Position numbers and translations under genes: made by a program. From Spinacia oleracea (Eukaryota; Streptophyta; Magnoliopsida; Caryophyllales; Amaranthaceae), in contig NC_079487.1 of assembly GCF_020520425.1 (NCBI RefSeq), positions 49,824,719-49,888,718 on the forward strand: a stretch of DNA of 64,000 nt, read 5' to 3'. Each line of letters begins with the position of its first letter. Within the stretch, counting starts at the first letter, position 1. The notes below the pieces were generated by a model. The model made no database searches. It was not told the origin of the DNA and was given only the letters and a program-made list of their open reading frames with translations. Shown piece by piece: positions 18,993-31,637 of the stretch.

Positions 18993-20966
18993 AGGAAATG
19001 GGAAACAAAGAATCAAATTTAACGGGATCATAATGTCTTTGTAACATCAAATGTTGAATTTCTTGTAAATACTTTATGTTGAATTCGTAAAATTAGTAAA
19101 CCATCAATTTATATTGGATGGTTTTGATCAACTTGTAATAGATTCATTTGCTTGAAGTTTAATTTGACTAATAGACTTGTAATGTGATATGCTAATGAAT
19201 CTATTAAAAAAGAAGTCAATTACTTCACAAGTCTACTAGCTAAACCATGTTCAAAAGATCGGTAAAAAATATATTCTATTTTTCTATGTAGAACAAAAGA
19301 TGTGAAAATTTAGAACATGATCAACAACACGTAGAAAAAAAAGGTGTTTAATTTTAGAACATGGTCAACAAAACCAAAATACGGTTATAATAAAATATAT
19401 AAAATTTATACAACAATTTGAACCGTAACACTATGTCCATCCAGAATGATAATTAAAATGTAACACTAAAAATAAGATATAAAAAAATAATGTAAAAAAG
19501 AGTACAACGTACATAATTTTTCAAAATTAAAAATACAAAACATGTAACAAATAAAATCATAAACTCTAACTGCACGACAAATATTGAAATCGAGTTTTGT
19601 TTGAAGAAAACGAATCAATGACAATGTCCTGAAAATAACAAAAAGGATTAGTGTCAAGACAACTAAACAAAAAATAATAAAGCTACTATACAAATTAGAA
19701 CATTATATATGTATATTTTTTAGAACATGATGTATATTGTTTAGAACAGTAAGCATGTTGTGTAGAATACAATGAAAAGTTTCCTAGAACATGTTGTGTA
19801 AAGTTTAGAACATGTTGTATATTGTTTAGAACATGTATATTTTTTAGAACACGATGTACATTTATTTCGATCATGAAAGAAATAAAAACAGTTATCTAAA
19901 TATTCAAATCATATTATAAAAAAGTTATAAAGTTCACTTCACTTTTTCCGGGAAATTTCGAATATCATGGTAACCAAGATCCTCACATCCTCTATATAAC
20001 CGAATCTATACAAGAATGTGAGAAAACAGTTCATAACATATATAATAATAACATAGAACATATGAATAAAAGTGCAGAACAAAAAGAGCAATTATTCAGA
20101 ACATCAACATTGTCAGTTGCATTGTAGTTCAGAACAAAAACATCGGTTATTCAAAACATTTAAAACAATCATCCAGAACAAAATGAACAATTATTCAGAA
20201 CAGTAAACTGGAGAAATATTAATAAGAAAACGCACCAGATTCAGTGATTGACGATTGCGGACTATGAAAACTTCTAATTACATAGCACAGATAGATAACA
20301 TAAGGATTAATGTGAAATTAAAAAGCATGAAAAACACAACAATGATCAGACAATATACATAATCGAATCAAAGAACAATATGATTTCGAATATTGCACAA
20401 TTACATGAATTCACAAATCCATGTTTGAAATTCAAACAATACGATTTCGCAAAATATGATCGAATTCAAATAAAAAACAAAAAATTAAGAAGGAAATTGA
20501 ATCAGAGAACAAATAATCTTTCCAAAACACAATCCAATTCAAAAAAACCGTTCTAAAATCATAAAATTAATCACAGATAATCATGAAAATAAAATTTGAA
20601 AAATTAAACAAGAAAATGAAATAATACCTTTAAACTCATGAAATCTGGAAATTTGGTGAATATATTTGAGAATCTGGAGTGAAATCGCAGCTATTAGGCC
20701 GAAAGTGAAGTGAAATTCGACCTTGATTGAAGCTCTAATGGTGGCACAATGAAGAGAGAAAATAGAGGTTTATAGTTTTTTAGAGAAGCAGTGAGCGTGA
20801 AAAGGGAGGAGAATGGCTGGGTAATAGTTTAATAAATTTACAAATATGCCATTACTAATCCCTTGATTTTGAGCTGTTAGATTAGAAAAGATCCAAAGGC
20901 TCAGATTAATTCTCACATAAGATTGTGTTCTCACATAGAAGGGGTGTTCTCACATGAGCCTTACTC

Positions 20967-20979
20967 TATATATATATAT

Positions 20980-21026
<47 letters not shown>
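20967..21026. repeat. TA/TACA microsatellite
   Basis: Compound TA and CATA repeat bounding the right end of E2, about 0.6 kb downstream of the stop codon of the RNase H gene. Confidence 0.9.
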
Positions 21027-21027
<1 letters not shown>

Positions 21028-21639
21028 CATCATAGGAAAGCTATTTAGGTAACTTAATATATCTAGAATATTAACAATATATTAACACCATATACATATC
21101 GTAATATCATCCATTAAAGCATATGACACTTTGGTCATTCTATTACTGTTCCATTATAGAAAAACCCCATCACAAATCAATACTGCTTAAGTAATGCGGA
21201 AAAAAGTTGAGACAGAAAGAGAGTATATAATTGTACACTATATACATCTAGTAACTTAGGTCATATTAATGTAAACTATATACATATTAATTACACGGTA
21301 ACACCCTGAAATATATTTCCAGTATTTGGCTTTGTTTCTCCAGTTGAGAATATCACCCTAGCTTGTTGGCTTGTTGCTTTCATGGAGCCAATTCTAGCTA
21401 GACATATTTACCAACAAATACCTAGACATGTCACTATTACGTATTTACAAAGTTTTATGTCAGTCACAGGGCCAGCGATTTTGATGATCAGCCTCAAAAG
21501 CAAATTCATATAAAATTTGTACCGTTGCCACGATGTTTTTTTGGTTGTTGACAAAAAGAATGGAAGCCAAAGAGTGAAAGAGGATTGCTGCTGCAGTCTG
21601 ATTCTCCTACCAAGGTACCAGAAACTGACTTTGCAGAAT
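21027..21639. other. 3' flank of the RNase H gene
   Basis: No gene seen. The first part, adjacent to the stop codon at 21640, probably contains the 3' untranslated region. No unambiguous polyadenylation site could be chosen by eye. Confidence 0.5.
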
Positions 21640-24600
21640 TTAAGTTAAAACTTCTTGTACTTGACCATCTGTGCGTAGCAGCAGATAACTGGTCAGCAAG
21701 TGAAAATAAATAATATACTTCGTATAAAGATCAGAAAACAAGTGTAACTCACCAGCAAGTTGAGCGGCAAGTTTTGCTTGTTTATCAGCATCAGAGTTCA
21801 ATTCCTACAAGTAATCATTTTACATTTGCATATATTAGTCATACTAGCAAAATTATTTAGCCTGATCAATTTTTGTACGGAAAAGCCACTATGAAAAAGA
21901 CTCTATAATATATATATAAAAAATCCACTACTTTTGAATGTCAATTGTATGTTTCTGGTAATTGCATAGCACCTACACTCGAAACACAACGAATTTTGTC
22001 CAGCAAACTAGTGTGTAAGGCTAACTCTAACTATACTCTAAGCATTAGGATGATCATAAGATCATTAACCCAACGGCTGAATGCACAAGGCATAAACCAA
22101 ACAAGGAACAAAACAATAGATGTCGCAAAAAAGTTATTAAGCTCTAAGACTTGTCAATGGCAGCATATATACCCTTAAAACATGACTGATCTTCACAGAT
22201 AAGAACTGTTTCATGAGTCTGCTTGCTTCTGCATGCAAGTCAGACATGTTTTGACTCTTTACTCTGCATTCACCCTTAAGCTGCATTCAGAGGTAAGGTC
22301 AGCTTCTAAACAAATAGAGAGTCGGGAAAATCAAGCAAAAAATTAGAATATTACATGAACAAGTCTCAGAAAATACAAGTTCCATCTTTAATCAACAGGA
22401 AGTTGCAGTACAAGTTGTACATGTTCACTAACAAAGTAGGCAACCAGTAAACATGTTTCAAGATTTTTCCAAAAGCACTAAATGTGTTAAATAGTAAGTT
22501 ACAATGCAGAAACAAAACCGACATTGAAGGCCAAAATTGATAATATGCTACGGTTCTAAATCATAAAGCCTCCTTACTGGCGCCCATGGTAAAGCAGCAG
22601 GAATGTGAAACATCAAGAACAGAAGTTGAAGAATAGAAAGCAACATTAAGTGCTTGTTATATCGGGTAAATATTACTTAATCTGTCATTTCCATAGCTAG
22701 GATTCAAAAGTACGTATGATCCCTAGTAAAATAAATTGCCATTACTCAGGGTTGGAAAAAGTAGTTACATAGAAGTCATACTGACATCCCTCTTTCTTTT
22801 CTCAACCAAGAAGAGCGAGTAAAAGATATAAAAGATGACAGTAAGTCACTCTCAAGAAAATTATAACAACGTGAAACATCTTGTTGAAAGAGAGAGGTAA
22901 AAACCTGCATGCAGACAATTTTGTTGTCACCTTGCGCTTGAATCCTTGTACAACCCATCTCAAGAGCTTTTTTTAATCCTAAAATAAAAGCTCGATATTC
23001 AGCAACACTACTGGTGGCATTTCCCAAGCCTTGACGTATTCTACAAATCTGTTAAAATCTTACATCAGAGAAAAAAAGCAACATCTGAAAGTTGGAAAAT
23101 AAAATTAAAATCAATAACATTAACTTTATACCAAGTTTCCATTAAGTGTTCGAAGCACAGCTCCAGCACCAGCTCGTATAGGATTTCCTTTACTGGAACC
23201 ATCAAAATGAAGAATGCAGGTTTTCTGTTCATCACAAACAGGTTAAGGGGATCAGGTTTCAATGCAATATCTAATTAAAATAAACATCATAAAATATTCC
23301 ATTTCTGTGCTTCATGCAATCAGTTAGATCAAGGTATAAAAAAGAAAGTCTTTAATGTTCGGTCTGGAGCAAAAGTTGAACTATACAGCAATCATAATTC
23401 ATTCTCGAACTCCAACCAACACAAACACACTGACACTTTCAGAAGACAAATGATCCAACTGCTGAAGCTAGAAACTAAAATTTAATTTCCAATTTAAAAA
23501 ACAACAATATCAAAGTAGCCATTTATGCATCATCAATTCGTTAGAGTTTTCACAGGGGTGTGGGTGGTAAAATGAAAATTACATTCAAATAATATGGTTC
23601 ACAGCCTAGTAAATGAGGACCTGAAAACACGATAGTGGAGCAAAAAGTGCAAAAAGTGCAAAAAGTTACAGATTAACCCTGTTCTCTTCAACATAAAAAC
23701 TAGAGATAAAAAATAATCAATTTAAACAATAAAATAAGTTTCAATAATTAAAATTCAGTTCTAGTCAGTAAAAACCAGTGACATCATACAACAAAAAAAC
23801 ACTAGTGGATCAGCGAAAACCAGTTTAAATATGTGAAAATCATTTGTAACCAGTATCTCAGTTTAATCAGTAAAAATATTCACTTCAATTTACATCGGGT
23901 GAAGAGAACATAGAGATAAACTCAAACGAAAGTTGAACCGAACTTCAAGAAAGAAGTCCATTTCTTAGAAATCTATATAAAATTCATCAAGCAAATACAT
24001 TACAATTCAATCTGTGTAAAACTTCTCCCCAAAATTACCATCTGCTCTGGCAATGTCACCTCAATAATCAGTAGGTTATCCAAGGTGCCTCTATTCAATG
24101 CTTAATTTCCCGGTAAGTACTGCATATTTCCTTCAAGTTCGTGATACTCAAGAAGCAAACTTTGACAACTGAACAACAGTACTCCCAGTGTGGTTAAGCA
24201 TGATACTATAGCAGGCAGACACCAGTGAATAAGAACATTATGTCATGCCTCAGTGGCGCATCTTCTGTACATTGTAGAGTTCCCCATCAATGACAGAAAA
24301 ACGAAACAAAAGTACAAAAAGAAAACCTGCATGTAGCTAGATTCTTCTGAGTTTCTTTTTCCAAATAAATAGTATATAACTGAAATAAAGAGTACAAAAT
24401 TAAGAGACAAGTTTTCCTCTAAGCAAGTAAGCAGAACAAAAATAAAATATTCGATCCAGTTTCTTTTAACTTCCCTAATTGAGTAACACCTAAAAGTCCC
24501 AACCGCCTAGCCCATACCGAAGCTAAATAAGTGACTTTGTCCCATATTAATTGAGAAAACAGAGAGATATCTGAAAACAATCTTAAATTCAACTCTAACT

Positions 24601-27600
24601 GCACACGCCACATAATTGCCATAAAAGTTCTGTGCAGCCCTTGCCATAACAGTTTCTTCTTCTTACACATACAAAACCCTCGAAATCTCATCTGTGGCCA
24701 ATCACGGCCTCTGATGGGAAAATTCGACATGCTTCATGCAAAGAGTAAACATCTTTCTAGAGGTACCTTGCCACGTCACAGTGTAGAAATACATGTGAAC
24801 AATTCTCACTAGCAGCTCGACAAAACATACAAATATCTGGTTAAATAACCAAACCCCGCTTGCTTTTTGCCTTTTGAAGCATGTCATTAGTATTAATCAT
24901 ACCCAATGCAAAAATCCACACAAAAGCTCTCACTTTGAGAGAAACCCTCGTATGCAGCTAGATTCTACTGAGTTACCATGTTGTATTTGCCAGTCACCTG
25001 CACAATTAGATTAACAAGTTTGCAGTATGTATGGGTTACAAAGGTGGTTCAGGTATGTTTTATGTACCACAAGGGAAGGTGGGAATGGAAATTATATTTC
25101 ACCAATATGCTTCTGTTTCCTATTATAAGTTGTCTGTTGTCTACTTATAGTGCAGCTACATAATTCATACCTCATGGGTAATTTGATATGATGGGGTATT
25201 TGGTAGAATGTTTTTGTCTAGTTATGGGATTCAACTATAAATGAAGTATAAGTCAAAGATGTAATTCCTAAGACCACTCTTTATTATCCAAAACCCTTAA
25301 TACATCTGAGGATTCCAACACTGACACCCGTTTAAGTTATAATTAAAGAACTTCTTTTAACGCCATAGATTGAAATCTGCGATTTTGGCTGTCTATTCTT
25401 TCTCCTTCCCCAACATCTAAAAGTAGTGTCAGACAATCCGATTAGCTGGCTTGAGAGTACCATATCACATTCCCCATCTTATCAATACCGCGACCGAGAG
25501 ATCATATGCCTGCCCTAAAAATACATAGCCAAGCCACAAGGGACTGTGTAGCTATCTAGGAAACCATAACATGCATGAGACTCCACCACATGGTTTGAAT
25601 GATCTACAAGATATATTGAAGGAAATCCTTGTTATTGAGCACCGTGGATGGAAAACATACTGGCACGTACAAAGCTAGACAATCCTCCCTATGTACATGG
25701 TAATTCAAGAATCGGTCATGCAGAAAAGGAAAGATCCTATGTACTGGGGCAAGACTGCTGATTATTTACTTAAACATCACTTAACTAGTCAAACACTTCA
25801 AGTAAGAACAATATTGATAATACAAGCAGGAAACATCCATGCAAAAGAGAAATTTTACTCAATATTTACCACTACACTATTGAGTTCCAACTAGTCTAAC
25901 CTCAAAAGGACAAGGTACAATTTTGCCAAAAGGACAATCTTTCAAATCAGAGGCTTTGATGGTATAGAGAGCATTGTGAAGCCCACGGGACGCAAGATAT
26001 TCCTCAGCATCCTTAGGCAAAGAATTTCCTTTATAAACAGTAGCTGAAAGGTCTGATACCTGCACCATTAAAAAGAACAGTAAGCTGACATCATTTTACT
26101 ATCCTTTGAGTATCAAAAACGAAACTAACAAACGGATAAAGAGAGTATATGAAAATGGTATTTATTTTTCCTGTCTCAATACAGATGATATCAACCTAAA
26201 AAGTGCAGTGTATATACCAAGATTTTAAAAAAAAATTAAAAAAAATTAAAAAAAAATAAAGAAAAAGGCTTAGATGACAGAAATCAAAGGGACAAAGTAA
26301 GAAATTACAACCTTAGAAAAAAGAAAAACTGAATAAAGGTATAAGTGAACTAGTAGGGCATATTAGTGACAGCCCTGGCAGGCATACCCCCATAAACAGC
26401 ATATAGACTTTTAAAATAATTTCCTGCGAAAAAGTCCCTAAAACTATCACTTAACTCCTTCGTAAAGCACAATTTCACATCTCCATAAGGCCATACACTA
26501 TGACACTTTAGAGCCACGAATAACTTATCGGTATGTGATAGACGGGGGGTGGGGATTGTATTACTTAAAAATATGAACATTTTTTTCTTCAATATGCACA
26601 TTTCCTAGTGGATTTTATGATTATGAGATTCTAGATGAAGGCCTACAGATCTCAGCAGCTATCTGCAATACGCCACTAAAAACCCACCTTTTGAGGAATT
26701 TAACAAATGGTAAAACCCCTAAATCACTCTTATCATTAAGCGAAAGCCTAAGAAAAGCTAACTTCTAATGCAAATATCAGTGCAACAACCATCAACGTTG
26801 GGGAAGAGCAAGCTAATAAAACCAGCTTTCTCTAAATTATACGCTCATACTTCTGCTACTTTCAAAGTTTTAACCATGAATGCATGTAAGTTGTAACCTA
26901 TCTTGTTGTAAATATGGGGTTTTCAAGGCAAAATAAATAAGTACGAGATGTATGCCCGCCTTGAAAACGAGATTTGGTGCCACCGGGGTTTGTATTCACC
27001 GATTCATTCCCTAAGGTTAACACACTACTCAACTTGCAAAGGCACGTTTGGATGATGAGATGGAGCCACTTAAACCTATGCCCTAAAGAATAAGGTGTGT
27101 CAAAAAGGCTAAAGGAAAATATGAGTTATCATCTATCAATGATGTCCATAATTCAACTTATAACACAAGTACATATGTAATGTTGTGTGTATTTTTCAAT
27201 CAAAGAAATGAGAGAATATATATAATTCGTACATATATATGAGGTTTAGTGGGAAAACCAAACACCCTAAAATGTCAGAAGATCAAGAGTCAACAATGAC
27301 AATCAAAAGAATTAACTCATGATGATGAAGACTTTTGTTACATCCTTAAACAAGGATAATAACCATCAATTGACACATCAATATCAGAAAAGGAGAAGAA
27401 GGGGAAGAATCAAGTTGTAACAACCAAAAATGACCAAAAGTCATAAGATAACAATGTCATTAAGAGCGAGTAATGAAGTGATTAACTCAAGAATATGAAA
27501 AGCATGTAACCCAATAATAAAAAAGGGAATACCTTGATTACAAGCATCAATCAATCAAAGAGTTTAATCTCATAAAAACCAAATAACTATGGTTTTTACA

Positions 27601-30600
27601 TAAAGCATCTCAAGCAAGAGAGAATCACAACGGAAAACTGATTGGGGGCCTCTGCCCGGTTTCGCCCACTAGAGCGGGCGCCTCAACAGAAAACCAACAA
27701 GTGTATTCCCCCATTTCGAGCGATTTAACCTTTCATGTTTTCTTTGTACTCGCGCCCGGTCGGGCCACTCCGCCCGGTATTTACCGGGTGAAGCTCTTTT
27801 CCAAGCTTTGCTTTCAACAATTCTTTAATTACCAACTTATTGTACACACATTTCCTACAAAATGAGTTTAATATACTAATGAAATCTCTTTGATTCAATG
27901 TATAAGCTGTTGCAGCCAATTTCTTTTAATCTAAAATATAAGTCATTCTACTGCCTTTTTACGTATAGACCCTAATCAAATCCACGGCAACAGTCCATTT
28001 TATAAGGCAATAAACCCCCCTTACTTATCCCCTTTTCTATCAGGCTTCCAGTCCAATATACAAAATGTACTTGTCAAGTTGTTTCCAAGGATTACTACTG
28101 CAGCACTGCCTCCCACAATCTGAATGTTGGTCTAGACTCTTCATCCCTTCCCTCTCCTCCTTCATGTATGTACAGCTTGGGAAAAAATCAATATAAGATG
28201 TTATTTTATAATGTACACAACATTATAAGTCATTACGTGATACAATACAGTATTCCATACTGCTGATAATTTTATTTAACCAAATTATATGTGCATTGGC
28301 AAAAAGGACTAATTTTTTGGACTGGGAGTAACAATTTCTTAAACGGTGTCCTACAAAATATATTAAAACAGATGTAATGACAAAAACGTAGTTTACACAT
28401 CGAATGAAAAACACCAAACAAAAAGATACTTATAAAAAGGAATATAAGTAATAAAGAAATGACAACAAAGGCAGGTAAGAAAATTCACCGAAGAGCCAAC
28501 TTGAGCTTGACATTCACTCAAACTCTTGTAAACACCAACAATATCCCCCTTTCGGACCACGAAATACGCCCCCTTCTCTTCTTCCATTACTGCCTTCGGT
28601 TTCAATTTTTGCTTCCCAGAAGAGTTGCTCTTGGACGAATACCACTGAACAACACCAAGACATAGGAACACAGACGTTGATGAACTCAAACTAATGGATT
28701 TAACAACCAGTTGATTAATACTCCATTTCTGAGATAAATGAACATGAGCTCCAAACCCTGAGTTAATTCGTGCATGATGAGGTTTACCACTTCCAGTCTC
28801 TGCAGCAACAACTGCGTCATTTTCTGATAGTATCAATGGTACGTAAGCAGCCTGGATAAGACGATAAATTATAATTAACATATAATACCTCATAAAGTAT
28901 TTGACCTGGTCTGACAACTGAAGATAATACTCAGAACTGGATAGTTTTGTTCATGACAGTTTATAATCTACAGTCTGTACTTATTGTTGTGGTAAAACCT
29001 AGGCACTTCCTTACTTCCCTAAAACTTACTATTTATTGTAAATTCAAATTAGTTGTCCCTACGCTAAAATTTATCTGTACTTTATTTAATTGCGAACTTT
29101 AGAAAAAATACCTTTTAATGAAAGGAATTTGACTACATCAAAAACAAATTCATACTATATGAGACAAAGGCATAGATAGGATTTATCATTCAAAACGAAC
29201 GTGCTAAACCACATCAAAAGTTCTAGATGGATCCACTTTAGCATGCTAATTAGAGAACATTGATTTACCCAAAAGGGGCATAGTTCGTTATGAGTACGGT
29301 AGTGCAAAGTTGCAAACAACACCATTCCACACAATCACAAGACTCCGACACAATTGCATAGTTCGTATAAAACTATTAATTGGAGACAAACCTATTTAGT
29401 CCGTTCAAACGCAAAGCTAATTTTTTCCCATCAGTCATCAGTGGGGACAGTACATTTGAAAGGATCCAACATCTTCTCAATGTTGCAGTGACAAAATAAA
29501 GTATGTTATATGAACAACCCGAAGGTTGTACAAGGTGCAATACGGATTAGCAAGATTGGAGCGCGGTTCCATATACAAGGAAAACTAGTTCTGTCTCCAT
29601 CCCAAAATTCTTGCTACATTTGACTTTCAATAACTTCCAAGGCATGCTTTTCAGTTTTGATCATTAAGATCTTTTTATGTTGTTACTTAATATAAAATGT
29701 TGACACATTGGAAACACACAATAAAACAAATCCAACGTATCCCACTTGAAAATATTTTTCCTTGTATGTTAACAAATATGGACAAAGTTTATGAAGTTTG
29801 ACCTTGAAAAGTAAAATCTAGCAACTTTTTTGGGATCGGGGGAGTATAATCAGCTAAGGTGTATGTTTTACAGTTTATACAACATCAATTATATGATAGA
29901 AAGCAATGTTTGGGATTGTCTACATCAATACACTAATGAACCATGCTGGAATGCGAGTATGCCACTACAAAATAAACTCCAACTTGATGAAGTTGTCTTC
30001 CTACATCCAACATTGTACAGAGAATTCCAATTCAGATCCCTTTCTAATTATAGAAACCTCGTAAAGTTTAACGTGCTAGCGGTGACAAAGAGTTGAAAGG
30101 CGAACACGCACTACGTAGTTGAAGGAAATTACGCTGATAAACTTAGCAAAATGTTATCTGACCTATATGGCTATATGTAACTTGGATTTAGTCAGGTGCA
30201 AGTCTTGTAAGAGAAGACAGCACCCTCAGTGCTATTCAAGCTGAATTGAGAATCGACAAAGATCTAAACCAGTTTCAGTAGTAAGAAAGAAAGGAACTCC
30301 TACATTCAGGGACAGAGTTATTAATCAAACAGCACAAAAAGACCTCCTGTCTTACAGGTGCAGTAGATTGACTTGAATTAAATATAAAAAAGGTATAGCT
30401 ACCACCTTCAAGAAAACTTATCCTTTTCCAGATCAGAATGCAGTGATTATCATGATAATCTAACAGGCTATTCCAGAAGGAAATGTACCAACTATTGAGT
30501 GTCAGGCTAGCAACCAAGGAACAAAAGAAAGAAAAGATGTAGGTAGCAGTATCATTAACATGTTATGATACAAGGATGTCCCTAAGTAATTTCTGCAGAC

Positions 30601-31637
30601 ACATGCAGCATCTAACTAAACAGCGCCCTAGGGGAATCAAGCAATAGCTTAATAAAAAGAGTCACATGATGACAAGTTTTATACTTGTAGAATTCATACA
30701 TGTCTACGATTCAACGGGACGCCTTAAGGGGGAAAAACAAGGCGGGATGCCAGAGCTGAGAGATGAAATATGTTCTTCCTTCTTTGCATGAGAAAAAGAG
30801 GACTATATATATTTATGATTCAAAAGTAACCAGGCACAGCAAAGGATTGTAGTTCAATAGATATTTTCTCATGCAAAGGTTGCAAATCATTATCATAGAC
30901 TCTTCATGATCAATAAAGGAATCTGTGGAAGAAAACAAAATGCCAAATGCAAAATGCAGCAAAGATGTCAATTCACCGTCTTTCATATCAAAAGCTAAAC
31001 AATATTGCGAAAGTTTGCAATAATTAACATCACTGAAAAATCTTTCAGCTCAGAACTTCGCCCTATCTCTCGATTTTGAACAATAAGTGGTTATCAACAA
31101 TCATTCGTCATTTCTTAACTAATTTGGCCAATTACTTGTGAAAATGTTCTTACTACAAAGTTGACTGAGAACGCCTCACTTGAAAAACAAAATTCGAACA
31201 TGCATTGATCAAATAGGCTAGTAAATGCATACAAAATTTACAATTTCTATTCATCAAATTCTTACCAAGCCAAATGCCAATTAAAATTTCAAACTACCCA
31301 TAATCAATAAAGCAAAGACCAAGAAATCCCCTCATCAATTCCCAGATATTCATTAAATTAGAGCATGAGAGAGAAGCAATACGACCTGAGTTAAAGAGGG
31401 TTTAGAAAAACCAACATTGGAGAGAGACCGAGAGTGTTTCTTAGATACATCAAGAGAAATCCATGAAACGGCGTCGTTAGCACTACTACTAGTGCTGTCG
31501 CCATTGTTAGCAGCTTCAGAAGTTGCAACTGCGAGAGCTTTAGCAGCATGGAAAATGGTGAAGGCAAGTTTAGCGGGTTGAGAAAATGGAGGAGATGGAA
31601 TTGAAGATTGTCTGCATAATTTGAAAACTTGTTGCAT
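21640..31637 (-). CDS. Chimeric gene: DEAD-box helicase N-terminus fused to plant RNase H1
   Basis: Exons inferred by eye (minus strand): 31637-31386, 28851-28489, 26059-25901, 23224-23132, 23048-22905, 22280-22173, 21804-21753, 21668-21640. All have GT donors and AG acceptors and join in frame to 399 residues. Residues 1-84 are Ser/Ala-rich, suggesting an organelle transit peptide, and end in a helicase Q motif (VGFSKPSLTQ); 85-107 hold AAETGSGK, the helicase Walker A start. From about 108 the protein is RNase H1: viroplasmin/RNase H1 N-terminal domain from 179 (YFVVRKGDIVGVYKS, ECQAQVGSS, then VYKGNSLPKDAEEYL) and an RNase H fold with FDGSSKGNP (D266), AEYRA (E306), QGDNK (D330) and NSDADKQA (D380), the full catalytic set. 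It should cleave RNA in RNA-DNA hybrids, perhaps in an organelle. Introns carry a LINE relic and a MITE. Expression is not shown by sequence. Confidence 0.82.
24354..24951 (-). mobile_element. 5'-truncated LINE relic in an intron
   Basis: The minus strand encodes the C-terminal zf-RVT region of a plant L1-type LINE: FALGMINTNDMLQK, then CMFCRAASENCSHVFLHC with the CxxC-H-C pattern, then WDKVTYLASVWA and the protein tail, with several stops. It is flanked by 23-bp direct repeats at 24331-24353 and 24952-24974 (core AGCTAGATTCT, two mismatches), the target duplication of the insertion. It lies between exons 3 and 4 of the RNase H gene and in the same orientation. Confidence 0.85.
26060..28488. 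other. Intron 2 of the RNase H chimera, with LTR-like GC-rich block
   Basis: No exon seen. Around 27640-27800 a GC-rich block contains GCCCGGTTTCGCCC and GCGCCCGGTCGGGCC, unlike the AT-rich surroundings and similar in style to variable GC-rich motifs in LTRs elsewhere in the window. A solo-LTR fragment spanning part of 26900-28000 is possible, but no ends were defined. Confidence 0.4.
28783..31637 (-). CDS. Helicase-derived part of the chimera (RH22-like exons 1 and 2)
   Basis: Exon 1 and the first 69 nt of exon 2 match the start of plant DEAD-box RNA helicase 22-type proteins: variable transit-like N-terminus, Q motif with GF and PSLTQ, then AAYVPLILSENDAVVAAETGSGK. The next helicase residue should be Thr (GSGKT) but is Pro, and the sequence then becomes the RNase H1 leader (SGFGAHVHLSQKW). 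The remaining helicase motifs (DEAD, SAT, HRIGR) are absent from the window. The segment therefore supplies promoter, start codon and perhaps targeting, not helicase activity. The breakpoint is near 28782. Confidence 0.75.
28852..31385. other. Intron 1 of the RNase H chimera
   Basis: A 2.5-kb intron between the two helicase-derived exons. Apart from the MITE at 29589-29847 nothing coding is recognised. Confidence 0.5.
29589..29847. mobile_element. Degraded Stowaway-like MITE in intron 1
   Basis: The left end CTGTCTCCATCCCAAAATTC and the right end on the minus strand (ACTCCCCCGATCCCAAAAAA) are similar and followed by similar sequence (TTGCTACATTTGACTTT; TTGCTAGATTTTACTTT). Length and terminus type fit Stowaway. 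The target duplication is no longer clear. Confidence 0.6.

Larger units (their letters stand above)
15130..20240 (+). repeat. Dispersed TTAGAACAT motif array in E2
   Basis: TTAGAACAT, often extended as TTAGAACATATA or TTAGAACATG, recurs dozens of times, mostly in plus orientation, with dense runs at 16750-16920, 17155-17210, 17750-18090, 18720-18850 and 19690-19860. Variants CAGAACAT and TTCAGAACA prevail near 18720-18850 and 20040-20210. The terminal repeats of E2 carry the related GTGAGAACA. Spacing is irregular, so it is not an ordinary satellite. Confidence 0.85.
13674..20966. mobile_element. E2: second large TA-flanked inverted-repeat element
   Basis: The left end GGGAAGGGATCCGGTGAAAA follows a TA tract; the right end, read on the minus strand, is GAGTAAGGCTCATGTGAGAA and follows another TA tract. 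The termini align through TATGTGAGA and GAGAATTAATCT / GAGAATGAATCT. Inside are CT-rich leader-like segments directed inward from both ends (14235-14320 plus; 20740-20830 minus), intron-like AT-rich sequence with small exon-like frames, dozens of TTAGAACAT motifs, a Harbinger-type MITE and a tRNA-like sequence. No transposase or polymerase was found. The plan is the same as that of E1 although the sequences differ, so I regard them as two families of one kind of element. Confidence 0.65.

Noticed and set aside
29830-30096. 88-codon frame in intron 1
   Set aside because: Begins inside the MITE terminus, no homology recognised, lies within the intron of a well-supported gene.
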